A DNA stretch of 64,000 nt from Chryseobacterium capnotolerans (GTDB lineage Bacteria; Bacteroidota; Bacteroidia; Flavobacteriales; Weeksellaceae): the NCBI RefSeq assembly GCF_021278965.1, contig NZ_CP065589.1, positions 4,841,001 to 4,905,000 on the forward strand, in the 5' to 3' direction. The translations under genes and the position numbers were made by a program. Positions 24,126-34,000 of the stretch are shown here, in pieces (position 1 is the stretch's first letter; every line of letters starts with the position of its first letter). Below the pieces are notes generated by a model. The model was not told the origin of the DNA, made no database searches, and worked only from the letters and a program-made list of their open reading frames with translations.

Positions 24126-25028
24126 TTACTGAATCGGGATACAGAAATCCACGATCATTTTTCCTTCCGGATGTTCTTTAAAGTTGGAATGATAAATCTC
24201 AAACGGGAAGGTTCTTCTTGTAGAATAGTGATGTTCGTTCATCCATAAAAACAATGAGACCCAGCATTGCTCAAAATCGTTAAGCGTAACTTCACCGCTT
24301 CCTACGATAAATTTCCCTGGTTCTATCGTTTCTGAAAAAACTTCCCCTGCTGGGTCTTCCAGCTTTTCATCCAATACCATACAGGCATGAATCCTGACTT
24401 TATCCGGAGGTGTTACTTTAAAACTGTCATGATACACAGAGATCATTTTTACATTTTCACGGGGAAACAGATGTTTCTTTTTCGCCCAGTCTATGAGCAC
24501 ATTATAAGAGGGTTCTACCCCAGCAATACCAAGGCTCATTACTGCCGCCAGATTCATTTTCGGCATTTCTTTTACTTCAATTTTTAAATTCATTGTTGTC
24601 CAATTTAATAGGTTTTCAATAGTGCAAATGTATTGGCTGAAAACTGTATCAACTTGTCCGTTCTTGCTTTGGGTTTGTAAAATCTTGTGAAATGCTTCTG
24701 GGGCTGCTCTGCGAAATTCGGAAGGGGGTAATCCGTAATATTTTTTAAAGGTTTTGCTGAAAACAGAGTGATTTGAAAATCCAAGGTCAAGATAGATTTC
24801 TTTAATTTCCACATCCTTCTTTACTGCCAGGAAAAAAGCACTTTTTTCTATTTTTTTTCTGATAATATAATTCTGGAGGGTTTCTCCTGTAATCAGTTTG
24901 AATATTCTGTGAAAATGGAAAGGCGAATAGGCACTGATCTCTGCCAGTTTTTCCAGAGAGAGATCAGCGTCAAGGTTCGTTTCTATATATTGTAAGGTTT
25001 TTACAATCCGTTTTTTGTATTCTTCCAA
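24126..25028 (-). CDS. AraC-family regulator with GyrI-like effector domain
   Basis: The 300-residue protein has the AraC double helix-turn-helix at its N-terminus: LSLEKLAEISAYSPFHFHRI and the second motif VEIKEIYLDLGFSNHSVFSK with TFKKYYGLPPSEFR. From about residue 145 a GyrI-like small-molecule binding domain follows (MNLKIEVKEMPKMNLAAVMS to MIVDFCIPIQ). This order is typical of Rob/SoxS-like regulators that sense drug-like compounds and control export. It is the last gene of the NRPS/TEII/MFS group (66 bp after MFS), so it may regulate the exporter or the cluster; that is inference from position. Confidence 0.88.
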   Translation of the reverse strand: MEEYKKRIVKTLQYIETNLDADLSLEKLAEISAYSPFHFHRIFKLITGETLQNYIIRKKIEKSAFFLAVKKDVEIKEIYLDLGFSNHSVFSKTFKKYYGLPPSEFRRAAPEAFHKILQTQSKNGQVDTVFSQYICTIENLLNWTTMNLKIEVKEMPKMNLAAVMSLGIAGVEPSYNVLIDWAKKKHLFPRENVKMISVYHDSFKVTPPDKVRIHACMVLDEKLEDPAGEVFSETIEPGKFIVGSGEVTLNDFEQCWVSLFLWMNEHHYSTRRTFPFEIYHSNFKEHPEGKMIVDFCIPIQ

Positions 25029-25094
25029 AATAAAGGTGTAGAATCACAAAGGTATTGATCCTAAGCGTACTTCTGTTGTCTTATATTGCTATTT

Positions 25095-26310
25095 TCAGGC
25101 CTTCTCATTTTTTAGGGCTGCATATACAAACACACTCCCTATCACGCCCAAAACAGAAGCCAGAACAAACGGAGCCCCACTGAAGATGAAAGGAGCATAT
25201 CCTGATGTAAAATAAGCAAATATATTGGTCATCAATAAAGGCCCAAAAACAGCGGTAATGCTTCCAATACTGGATAAACCTCCCTGTAATAATCCCTGTT
25301 TGTTATCAGGAACTTTTGATGATATCAGACTTTGAAGTATAGGAGTCGCCATTCCTCCCAATGCATAGGGAATCATAACCACAAAAGCCATCCATGACTG
25401 ATTGATGAGACTAAACAAAAACAAACTGACACAGTAAATAAGTAGGCAAATCATTATTGATTTCTTCTGTCCCAGTTTATTAATAAATAATCCAATGAGC
25501 AATCCCTGAGATATTACCATTAAAATGCCAAAAAAACCTAATGAATACCCGATCATATCTGCCTTCCAATTAAATTTTTCCATTCCATATACATTCCATG
25601 TACTCTGCATGGCATGTCCTGCCAAAGCAATAAATACAAATGCAAAGATCAGAGATGGTGCCAGTATTTCTTTTTTAATACTTCTCATTGCTCCTATAGG
25701 ATTGGCTGTTTTCCAGGAGAATGGTCTTCGGTTGCTCTTTTTCAATGATTCAGGTAAAACAAAAACGCCATACATAAAATTGATAATACTCAATCCTGCT
25801 GCAGCATAGAAAGGAATCCTTTCCCCATATTGTCCCAATACACCTCCAATTACAGGACCAATAATTAAGCCCAGCCCCGCAACAGCACTTATCATTCCAA
25901 AATTCTGACTCTTTTTTTTCAGGAGTACTGACGTCTGCTACATATGCAGTTGCTGTAGTTATACTGGAGCCCATAACTCCAGCAATTATTCTTCCTACAA
26001 AAAGCCAAATGAGATTGGGAGCCATCGCAAGAATGATATAATCTATTCCAAGTCCCAGCAGAGACCATAGCAACAAGGGACGACGGCCATATCGATCGCT
26101 AAGGCTTCCCAGAATAGGAGCAAATATAAACTGTATGAAAGCATATATGGATATAAACCACCCTATATATTGTGTTGTTGCACTTAAATCTCCTTTAGAT
26201 AATTTTAAAATGAGTGTAGGTAATACGGGAGCAACAATCCCTATTCCGATGATATCAATCAGAATAGTAATGTAAATAAAAACTAATGCGTAATTTTTTT
26301 CTTTAGCCAT
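25095..26310 (-). CDS. MFS transporter of the Tet(A)/multidrug type, one frameshift
   Basis: Two frames join into a ~404-residue, 12-segment transporter after removing one base from the T8 run at 25912-25919. The joined junction reads STPEKKSQNFGMISAVAGLG. The N-terminus (ILIDIIGIGIVAPVLPTLIL) and motif A GSLSDRYGRRPLLLWSLLGL are those of the TCR/Tet-type drug:H+ antiporters in the inner membrane. GRIIAGVMGSSITTATAYVA and GLIIGPVIGGVLGQYGERIP supply the usual motif B/C regions. It follows the type II thioesterase by 29 bp and is the best candidate exporter for the NRPS product. Substrate is inferred from position only. Confidence 0.86.
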
Positions 26311-26339
26311 GACATTTCGTTCGTTAGTAGTGAATAGAG

Positions 26340-27062
26340 CTATTTAGCCGTTGTTGCACTCATTAGATTCTTGATCACCTGTGACAGATAATTGAAATTC
26401 TGATTGATGAAGAAATGATTTCCATTCACAATCTGACATTCACATGCTGCTTCTGTATAATTGGCCCAATTTCTTATATTCAGTGCATATTTTTCACTTT
26501 TACCCATTACCGCATAGATTGGAGTCTGTATTTTTATATCAGGGGTCTGGTTATTTTTATTTTCCAAAAGTCCGAAATCTCCTCTCAATAAAGGTTCAAA
26601 GAAATCTAATAATTCTTCATACTGCATTACCTCATCAGAAATTCCTCCTAGTTTTCTTACTTCAGCAAAGAATTCTGTTTTGGGAAGGTCTGCAATAGGC
26701 GGAGTATCTTTTATTCCTGGTCCCGGATATCCTGTCGCTACAAAATGTACGGGGGCATCGTCCTCTTTTTCCATTGCATGGCAAATTTCAAATCCTAATA
26801 TGGCTCCCATGCTGTGACCGTAGATCAAGTAAGGAACGTCTTTCTGTCGGGTACGTTTTATTTGATCCAATATGTCTGAGACGGCTTCTTTTTTATCTTT
26901 TAAAGGAGGTTCTGACATTCGGTTTCCTCTTCCCGGGAGCTCCGGTGTTTCTATCTGAAATTGCGATCGTAATTCTTCTATTAAAGGGCGAAAGGAATTT
27001 CCGTCTCCGCCTGCATAGTGTAATAAAAATATCTGTGGTTTTGATGATGTGGTTCTGTTCAT
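26340..27062 (-). CDS. Type II thioesterase associated with the NRPS
   Basis: I start at MNRTTSSKPQIFLLHYAGGD (ATG at 27062); an in-frame ATG at 27104 lies in the loop of a stem-loop and is unlikely. The ~240-residue alpha/beta hydrolase has LLHYAGGDGNSF (oxyanion region), the ELPGRGNRMSEPP motif of GrsT-like enzymes, the nucleophile elbow YLIYGHSMGAILGFE and a C-terminal catalytic His in VNGNHFFINQ. Such enzymes clear misprimed or stalled acyl groups from carrier-protein arms. It lies 57 bp after the NRPS stop, and the MFS gene follows closely. Confidence 0.93.
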   Translation of the reverse strand: MNRTTSSKPQIFLLHYAGGDGNSFRPLIEELRSQFQIETPELPGRGNRMSEPPLKDKKEAVSDILDQIKRTRQKDVPYLIYGHSMGAILGFEICHAMEKEDDAPVHFVATGYPGPGIKDTPPIADLPKTEFFAEVRKLGGISDEVMQYEELLDFFEPLLRGDFGLLENKNNQTPDIKIQTPIYAVMGKSEKYALNIRNWANYTEAACECQIVNGNHFFINQNFNYLSQVIKNLMSATTAK

Positions 27063-27088
27063 AGGTTTTTTTTCGTTTTTACAGGAAA

Positions 27089-27114
27089 ACATGGGAGACA
27101 GCAATCTCCCATGT
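27089..27114. terminator. Stem-loop between the NRPS stop and the type II thioesterase
   Basis: ACATGGGAGA (27089-27098) pairs perfectly with TCTCCCATGT (27105-27114) around a 6-nt loop. The T-run is good on the plus strand (CTTTTTT); in the direction of transcription only TTTCC follows. It may be an attenuator or an mRNA 3'-stabilising element rather than a full terminator, allowing lower thioesterase expression. Confidence 0.6.
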
Positions 27115-27119
27115 CTTTT

Positions 27120-29138
27120 TTATTTTCCAACTGTTTGATTAATGATATCCAGGATCTGCTCTTCTTTCTCAAGTATCATCTGATGCGAAGCTTCAATAGG
27201 ATACACAGAAAGTAAATCTCTGTTGTCTACAATCGAGTCTATATTATTGTACATTGAATTTTTAATATGATTATTAAATGATTCATTGAATGTCTCCCCA
27301 CTCTGCATTGCTTTCAGTAATACCACCTGGGTAAAGTTCAGATTATTGGAAATAGGTTCTTTAGCAATCATAAATTCTGCTGACATGAAATTTTTGGTGG
27401 CTATAAAATGACCATCACCAATCGGGACCTCCAGCCTGTTACTTAATTCTTCATCTGTAGGGAATGAAAGAAAGTCTATTAATGTCTGATCTGATGCATA
27501 CAAAATGGTATCCAGCAAATAAACTTTAATTTTCTGATGTCCTCTTTTCTCCAGTTCAGAAGCGATTTCTAATGCAATATTTCCACCCAAAGACCAGCCC
27601 AGCAAAATGTATTCTTCCTGTTGGGTTTGCTCCTGTATGATATTCATGTGTTCCAGATAATAATTGGCCAGCCTGCTGAGATTATCAATTTTCTCTTCAT
27701 GGTATAGGTTGTAAGAATCTACCCCATAGCAATCATAATCTGACTTAAGCTGTTCTGCCAGAGACTGATATACTTCACTTCCTCCATTTCCTGGATGAAT
27801 AAGGAAAATATTAGGCTTGTTATTAATCCCGCCCAGCGTTGAAACCGTTTTATATTCTTTGCCATAGCTGCCAAGAATCACTGACAATTTATGAATGGTT
27901 CTTTCTTTGAAAATATCAATGATTTTGATCTGTACATCCAATAAAGCTCTTATTCTGCTTATCAGTTTGATGACCATAATACTATTTCCTCCTAATCTGA
28001 AGAAATCATCATGAATGCTTATCCTTTCAGAATCAATTTCTAAAACTTCAGCATAAATCTCTGCCAATTGTCTCTGAAGCTCATTCACAGGAGCTGCATA
28101 TTCTGAAATGCCTGTAAACTCAGGTTCAGGAAGCTGTCTTCTATCCAATTTACCGTTGATCGTTAAAGGAAGCCTATCAAGATGAACAAAAATATTCGGG
28201 ATCATATAATCCGGAAGAGACTCCATCAGAAATTCTGAAAGCTGCTGTGGATCAATTACAGGATCGGATACATAATATCCAACCAGATATTTTATTCCGC
28301 CTTTATTTTCTTTTACCAATACGGCAGCCTGGCGAACCCCTTCATAGTTGAGTACAGTATTTTCTATTTCTCCCAGCTCAATTCGGTGGCCCCGGATCTT
28401 CACCTGGAAGTCATTTCTTCCCATATATTCAAGATCTCCACTCGCTAATCTTCGTACTAAATCTCCTGTTTTGTATAAACGGCTGTTTTCTCCTCTTTCT
28501 TTCTGATCTCCTGTCTGGAATGGGTTTGCCATAAAACGTTCCTCAGTAAGTTCAGGTCTGTTCAGGTAACCTCTGGCGATACCAGCCCCACCAATATATA
28601 GCTCTCCTACCGCACCTGTTGGAACAGGGCGATATTGGTTATCAAGAATATATAAACTTGTATTCGCAATGGCTTTCCCAATGTTCAGCGGATTTTTATC
28701 TTCCTTGTAATGATGAAGCGTGGCACATACAGTTCCTTCTGTTGGACCATATTCATTGATCAAGGTAATGTTCTCTATATTTTTCTCCAGAGCAGGGAAG
28801 CTTTCTCCGCCGGCATGGATCAGTTGTAAGCTTGTTCCATTATCCACAATTTCTTTCAGCAGAACTGGCGGAATAAAGGAAACTTCTACAGTATTTTCTT
28901 TAATATAAGCATTAAGATCATTTACTGAAGTTCTCAAATCATTACTATACAGCCAAAGGGTATTTCCGTTACATAAAGACGGGAATATCTCATATACAAA
29001 GGCATCAAATACATAGTTGGAGTACACGCCTACATTCTGATATTTTTCAAGCTGATGAACTTTCGTCATGGCATCCATCAGATTGATCACTCCTTTATGC
29101 TCAATCATTACTCCTTTTTGGAAGTCCTGTGGTTCCAC
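27120..29138 (-). CDS. NRPS C-terminal piece: module 10 A domain (most), T domain, thioesterase
   Basis: This frame continues the giant NRPS after an extra base in the T5 run at 29115-29119; with T4 the previous frame reads through as YTSGTTGLPKGVMIEHKGVI. The apparent start (MEPQDFQK) is therefore an artefact. Domains: rest of A10 (NEYGPTEGTVCA, YKTGDLVRR, GRNDFQVKIRGHRIELGEIE, LTINGKLDRRQLPEPE), T10 (FFRLGGNSIMVIKL, Ser carries the phosphopantetheine arm) and a type I thioesterase (IFLIHPGNGGSEVY, LLGWSLGGNIALE nucleophile elbow, catalytic His in EASHQMILE). The thioesterase releases the peptide by hydrolysis or cyclisation. The protein ends at a TAA just before the stem-loop. Confidence 0.93.
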   Translation of the reverse strand: MEPQDFQKGVMIEHKGVINLMDAMTKVHQLEKYQNVGVYSNYVFDAFVYEIFPSLCNGNTLWLYSNDLRTSVNDLNAYIKENTVEVSFIPPVLLKEIVDNGTSLQLIHAGGESFPALEKNIENITLINEYGPTEGTVCATLHHYKEDKNPLNIGKAIANTSLYILDNQYRPVPTGAVGELYIGGAGIARGYLNRPELTEERFMANPFQTGDQKERGENSRLYKTGDLVRRLASGDLEYMGRNDFQVKIRGHRIELGEIENTVLNYEGVRQAAVLVKENKGGIKYLVGYYVSDPVIDPQQLSEFLMESLPDYMIPNIFVHLDRLPLTINGKLDRRQLPEPEFTGISEYAAPVNELQRQLAEIYAEVLEIDSERISIHDDFFRLGGNSIMVIKLISRIRALLDVQIKIIDIFKERTIHKLSVILGSYGKEYKTVSTLGGINNKPNIFLIHPGNGGSEVYQSLAEQLKSDYDCYGVDSYNLYHEEKIDNLSRLANYYLEHMNIIQEQTQQEEYILLGWSLGGNIALEIASELEKRGHQKIKVYLLDTILYASDQTLIDFLSFPTDEELSNRLEVPIGDGHFIATKNFMSAEFMIAKEPISNNLNFTQVVLLKAMQSGETFNESFNNHIKNSMYNNIDSIVDNRDLLSVYPIEASHQMILEKEEQILDIINQTVGK

Positions 29139-31020
29139 TGGTGTAAATCACATAAGCTAAATGGTCTGAAGATACATGAGTCGCAGGATTATGATCCTCT
29201 GCTGCCATCAGTTGATCAGCTACTTCTCTGCTGTTCAATGAAACCATATTTATATCCAAAGAAATCTCTCTTAATTTATGCTTTACTTCTTCATGAATAA
29301 GAATAACCTCAGCTGCTGTATCTTTTAAAATATGGGAGATTCTTTCTGCAGGATATGAAGGATCCATCGGAACGTAGCCTGCTCCAGCTTTTAATACAGC
29401 AAGAATGGCTATCAACATCTCTTCAGAACGTTCAAGGCATAGCGGAACCAAATCATCCGGCTGAAGCTGGTATTCTTTGATAAGGTAATTAGCCAACTGA
29501 TTAGCTCTGTCATTCAGCTCTTTATAAGATAATCTAACATTCTGATATACCAAAGCTGGAGCATCAGGGGTTTTAATAACCTGGGCTTCAAACTGCTGGT
29601 GAATAGTATTTTTATCCTGATATTCTTTTCTGTTATCATTCAATACTTCAATGATCTGTCTATTTTCTGTTTCTGACAGAAGGGATAACTCTCCTATTTT
29701 CAAATTCTTACTATCAGAGACTCCGGATTGTACAATCTGGCTCAACAGATATTGATAAGTATCAGCTATACGGTTTATCGTTTCTTTTTTAAATAAAGAT
29801 GTCGCGTAGTTGAAGGTCATCTGAATCCCGTCAGGATTTTCATTAATCATCGTTGTAAGATCAAACTTTGCTGCCTGATAGTCTACCTCACCATCAAAAG
29901 GCTGGAAAATAATGTCTTCTCCCTGAGCTACTGCTTCACCTCCATTGCTGGTCTGAAGCCCAAACATCACCTGGAACACAGGATGCCTTGAAGTATCCTG
30001 TTCTATTCCCAGCTCTTCCACCAGTTTTTCAAAAGGAAGATCCTGATGAGACTGTGCTTCTGTTACGGATTTTGACACCTGCAGGATGAAATCTCTGATA
30101 TCTTGTTTAGGATCAATTTTTTCTCTTAATGCCAATGTATTGACAAAGAATCCAATAAGGTCTTCAAGGCCTGCATAGTGACGGTTGGCAATCGGGCTTC
30201 CCACTATAATATCATCCTTACCTGAATAGGCAGAAAGGGTAAGATAGTAACCACTCAACATCACATTGTACAAGCTTACTCCAAGTTTTTTAGATACTTC
30301 TTTCAAGCCAAGTGCTGTTTCTTCCAGGATATTGAATCCTATGGTATCTCCTTCGTAAGAAATTTCCGCCGGCCTGTGGAAGTCTACCGGAAGATCTAAG
30401 CTCTGGTGGTCATCCAGTTTTGTTTTCCAGTAGTCAATTTGGCGATCAAGACGTTCTCCTGTAAGATAATTTCGCTGCCATAATGCAAAATCCTTGTATT
30501 GGATTGTTAATTCAAGAAGTTCAGGCTGTTGTCCTCCTGCAATAGCATAATAAGCAGCAGCTATTTCTTTCAGGAATATATCGGTAGACCAGCCATCAAA
30601 AGCAATGTGATGAATAACCACTGAAAGATAATGGGTATTATCTAATCTAAAAATGTTGATTTCAACAGGGGTTTCTTCTTCCAAACGAAATACTTTATGA
30701 GCAGCTTTGTTTACTAATTCTTCTAACCCTTCTCTATTTCCTGCTTCTATCGTTCTGATTTTCGGAAGGAGATCAGTCACTATCTGGTAGCCTACTCCAT
30801 TTTCTGTGGTCAGAATGAGTGTACGAAGAACTTCATGACGTTGAATTACTGTTTCTAAAGCCTTACATAAAGCAGGAATATCAGTTTTCGCACTCAAAGT
30901 AACGGTCATTGGAATATTATAAGCACTGCTTCCGCCTTCATATGACTCTATAAACCAAAGTCTTTCCTGAGCAAAAGACAAGCGCTGCTCTTCTGGTGAG
31001 CTAACCTCAACAGGAATTAT
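27120..31020 (-). other. NRPS module 10: C(LCL)-A-T-TE, crossing the indel at 29115-29119
   Basis: The code is D-A-Y-F-I-A-E-V-C-K, as in modules 3 and 8. T reads LGGNSIMVIKL. The terminal thioesterase (27850-27120) has GWSLGG and a C-terminal SHQM histidine, so this is the release module. Confidence 0.9.
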
Positions 31021-34000
31021 CTCAATGCTTTCAGCAGTAGTCTCTTCGGTTGCTAATGCGCCTTCTAATAAAGCAACTGTCTTATGGTTGAATACCATTG
31101 ATACACTGGCTTGTAGCCCTAGTTCCTGTTTGATTTTACCAATAAGCTTAATAGCCATGATACTGTTTCCGCCTAATCTGAAGAAGTCATCATGAATACT
31201 GATATATTCTGGATTTATTCCCAGTACTTGTCCATAAATAGTACAAAGCTTTTGCTGAAGATCATTGATCGGAGCTGTATATTCATTTCCTCCTATAAAT
31301 TCAGGTTCAGGTAACTGTTTTCTATCAAGCTTACCATTGATGGTTAATGGCAATGATTTTAAATGAATAAAGACAGAAGGAATCATATATTCCGGTAATG
31401 TTTCTGATAAAAATGCGGTAAGCTTTTCCAGCTCTAATGCGGTATCTGAAACATAGTACCCGGCAAGGTATTTCATTCCATTTGCATTATCCTTAGCCAA
31501 AACTACAGATTGTCTTACTTGTGAATATTCTGAAAGTCTGTTTTCTATTTCTCCCAGTTCAATTCTATATCCTCGAATTTTCACCTGGAAGTCGTTACGG
31601 CCAATGTATTCTATATTTCCATCCGCTAAGTATCGAACTAAATCTCCGGTTTTGTATAAGCGTGAGTTTTCACCGGTTTTCTTTTGCTCTTCAGTCTGAT
31701 AAGGATTATCAACAAATCTTTCTTCTGTAAGATCTTCTCTGTTCAGATAGCCTCTGGCAATACCCGCACCCCCTAGATAAAGTTCTCCAATAGCCCCTAC
31801 AGGAAGTAGGCGGGCGTAATCATCCAAAATATAAGCTGTGGAATTCCCTACAGGACGACCGATAAGCTGTACATCACCATGCTCTACTTTTTTATAGGTT
31901 GCATAAATGGTTGCTTCAGTTGGACCATACAGGTTATAAAGCTGGGTATATTCTGACCAGTATTTACCTGTTTCATAATCACACGGTTCTCCTGCATACA
32001 GTAATCCTTTAAGGTCCGGGTATTCTATACGCGGCAGTACGGAAAGCATTACAGGCGGTAAATAAGTATAATCAATTTTATGAGTTAACAGGTATCTGCT
32101 TATTGAATCTGCATCTTTCTTCGTTTCTTCGTCCAATAAATGAAGTTCGTTTCCGAATAACAGGGTGTTGAAAAATTCCGATACGGAAACGTCAAAAACA
32201 TATGAGGTATAAGCGGTTATCTTTCTTCCTTCACTGAAGCCATAAGCTTCCCTTACCTGATCAACCACATTGACTGCATTTCTATGCTCAATCATTACTC
32301 CTTTCGGAAGTCCCGTTGTTCCACTGGTGTAGATCACATATGCCAGATTTTCTGGAGTTACTGATGTAACGGGTGCTTTTGATACCATTTCATTGACAGT
32401 TAATTGTAAATCAACATCATCCAGAGAAATAACCTCAGCTTTATCCAGTATCTGTACTCTATCTTTTGTACTATTCTGGCTTATCATGATTCTTGCATTT
32501 GTATCTGTAAGAATATGTTCTATTCTTTCTATTGGATATGAAGGATCCATCGGAACATAGGCTGCTCCGGACTTTAATACTGCCAAAATAGCAATCAGCA
32601 TATTTTCTGAACGTTCCAGACATAAAGGAATAAGATCATCCGGCTGAATATCAAAGGTTTGAATTAGATAATTTGCTAAACGATTGGATCTTTCATTCAG
32701 TTCTTTATAAGATAGACGGATATCTTTGTACACCAATGCAATATGATCCGGTGTTTTGGCTGCCTGCTCTTCAAAACGCTGATGAAGAGTTGCATAATAT
32801 GAAGTATTTATATCTGCTGTATTATTCCAGGAGTTCAACAAATCAACATGGTTATCAGCAACATATGAAATATTATTTGAATTCATATCAGGATCTTTTA
32901 CGATCTGATCTAACATCAATTCCATTCCTTTTACCAGCTGTTTCATCGTTTCCGATTCAAAAATAAAGCCTTCGTAGTTGATTTTAAGAGTCACACGATC
33001 TCCCTGCTCTGAAGCCATTATGCTGAGCGGATAATCCAGTTTTTCAACGGAATCCCTAAAGGCAAAACCTAGTTCATTATTTCCACCACCTTTGGGTACA
33101 GGATAGTTTTCATACACAAATAAACTGCTGAAAATACGACGCCCATCATGATGAAGTTCTGCAAGGCTAATATCGCTATGAGAATTTAGTTCACTGATTC
33201 TGTTCTGGATTTCCATAATGCGATCTATCACACGTCCTTCTTCATGACTCACAATTAATGGCAAAGTGTTGATATACAAACCGGCTGAGGATTCTATCCC
33301 ATCAACAGGTAAGTTTCTTCCCGAAACAGTTGTTCCTACCACAGTTGTCTGCAATCCGCTATACAGTTTTAACTGGCTGTGCCATAAGTATTGCATTACG
33401 GCATTTACTGTTAATCCGTGAGCTTTCGTAAAGTCTTTCAGGCTGTCATATCTATTTCCGCTCACCAGCATTGTTACTTTCTGATGATCTTGAATGTGGC
33501 GATAAGTTCCTAAATCAATATGTCTCTGGTTTTCTTTTACAAGGCTTTTCAGGTCTTCCTGATCTTCAAGAAGGGTCATATACTGATTCCAGAAGCTACG
33601 TCCTGCTTGTTTATTGGCCTGTAAATATTTCTGACTCGCTGCATACGCGTGATCTGCCAATAAGGTGGGTTCCTGACCGTGAAGCTGGTGCAGATAAGCA
33701 TCATGAACACTATTCATAATGACAGGCATACTCCAGCCATCGAGAATAGCATGGTGATTACTGAACAGGCAGCTGTAATATTCTTCACTTCGTTTGAAAA
33801 GATAGACTCTGAACAGATTTCCTGCAGAAAGATCATATGCTTCAAAACGATCGTTATGAGTGATCTCTTTAATCCACTCTTCCTGAGCTTCTTCAGACAT
33901 CGCACTGATATCTTCATATCGCCAGTCTAATTGTCCTTCTTTATCGATGACCTGTACAATTTCTCCATTCCAATCGAATCTGACTCTTAAAGAAGGATAC

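Noticed and set aside
27062..27104. ATG at 27104 as start of the type II thioesterase
   Set aside because: It lies in the loop of a strong stem-loop and adds 14 residues not typical of the family; the ATG at 27062 directly precedes the hydrolase fold.
29101..29138. Start codon at 29138 as the beginning of a separate NRPS gene
   Set aside because: It lies inside the A3 core motif of module 10; the upstream frame supplies the first half of the same A domain and one extra T explains the break.
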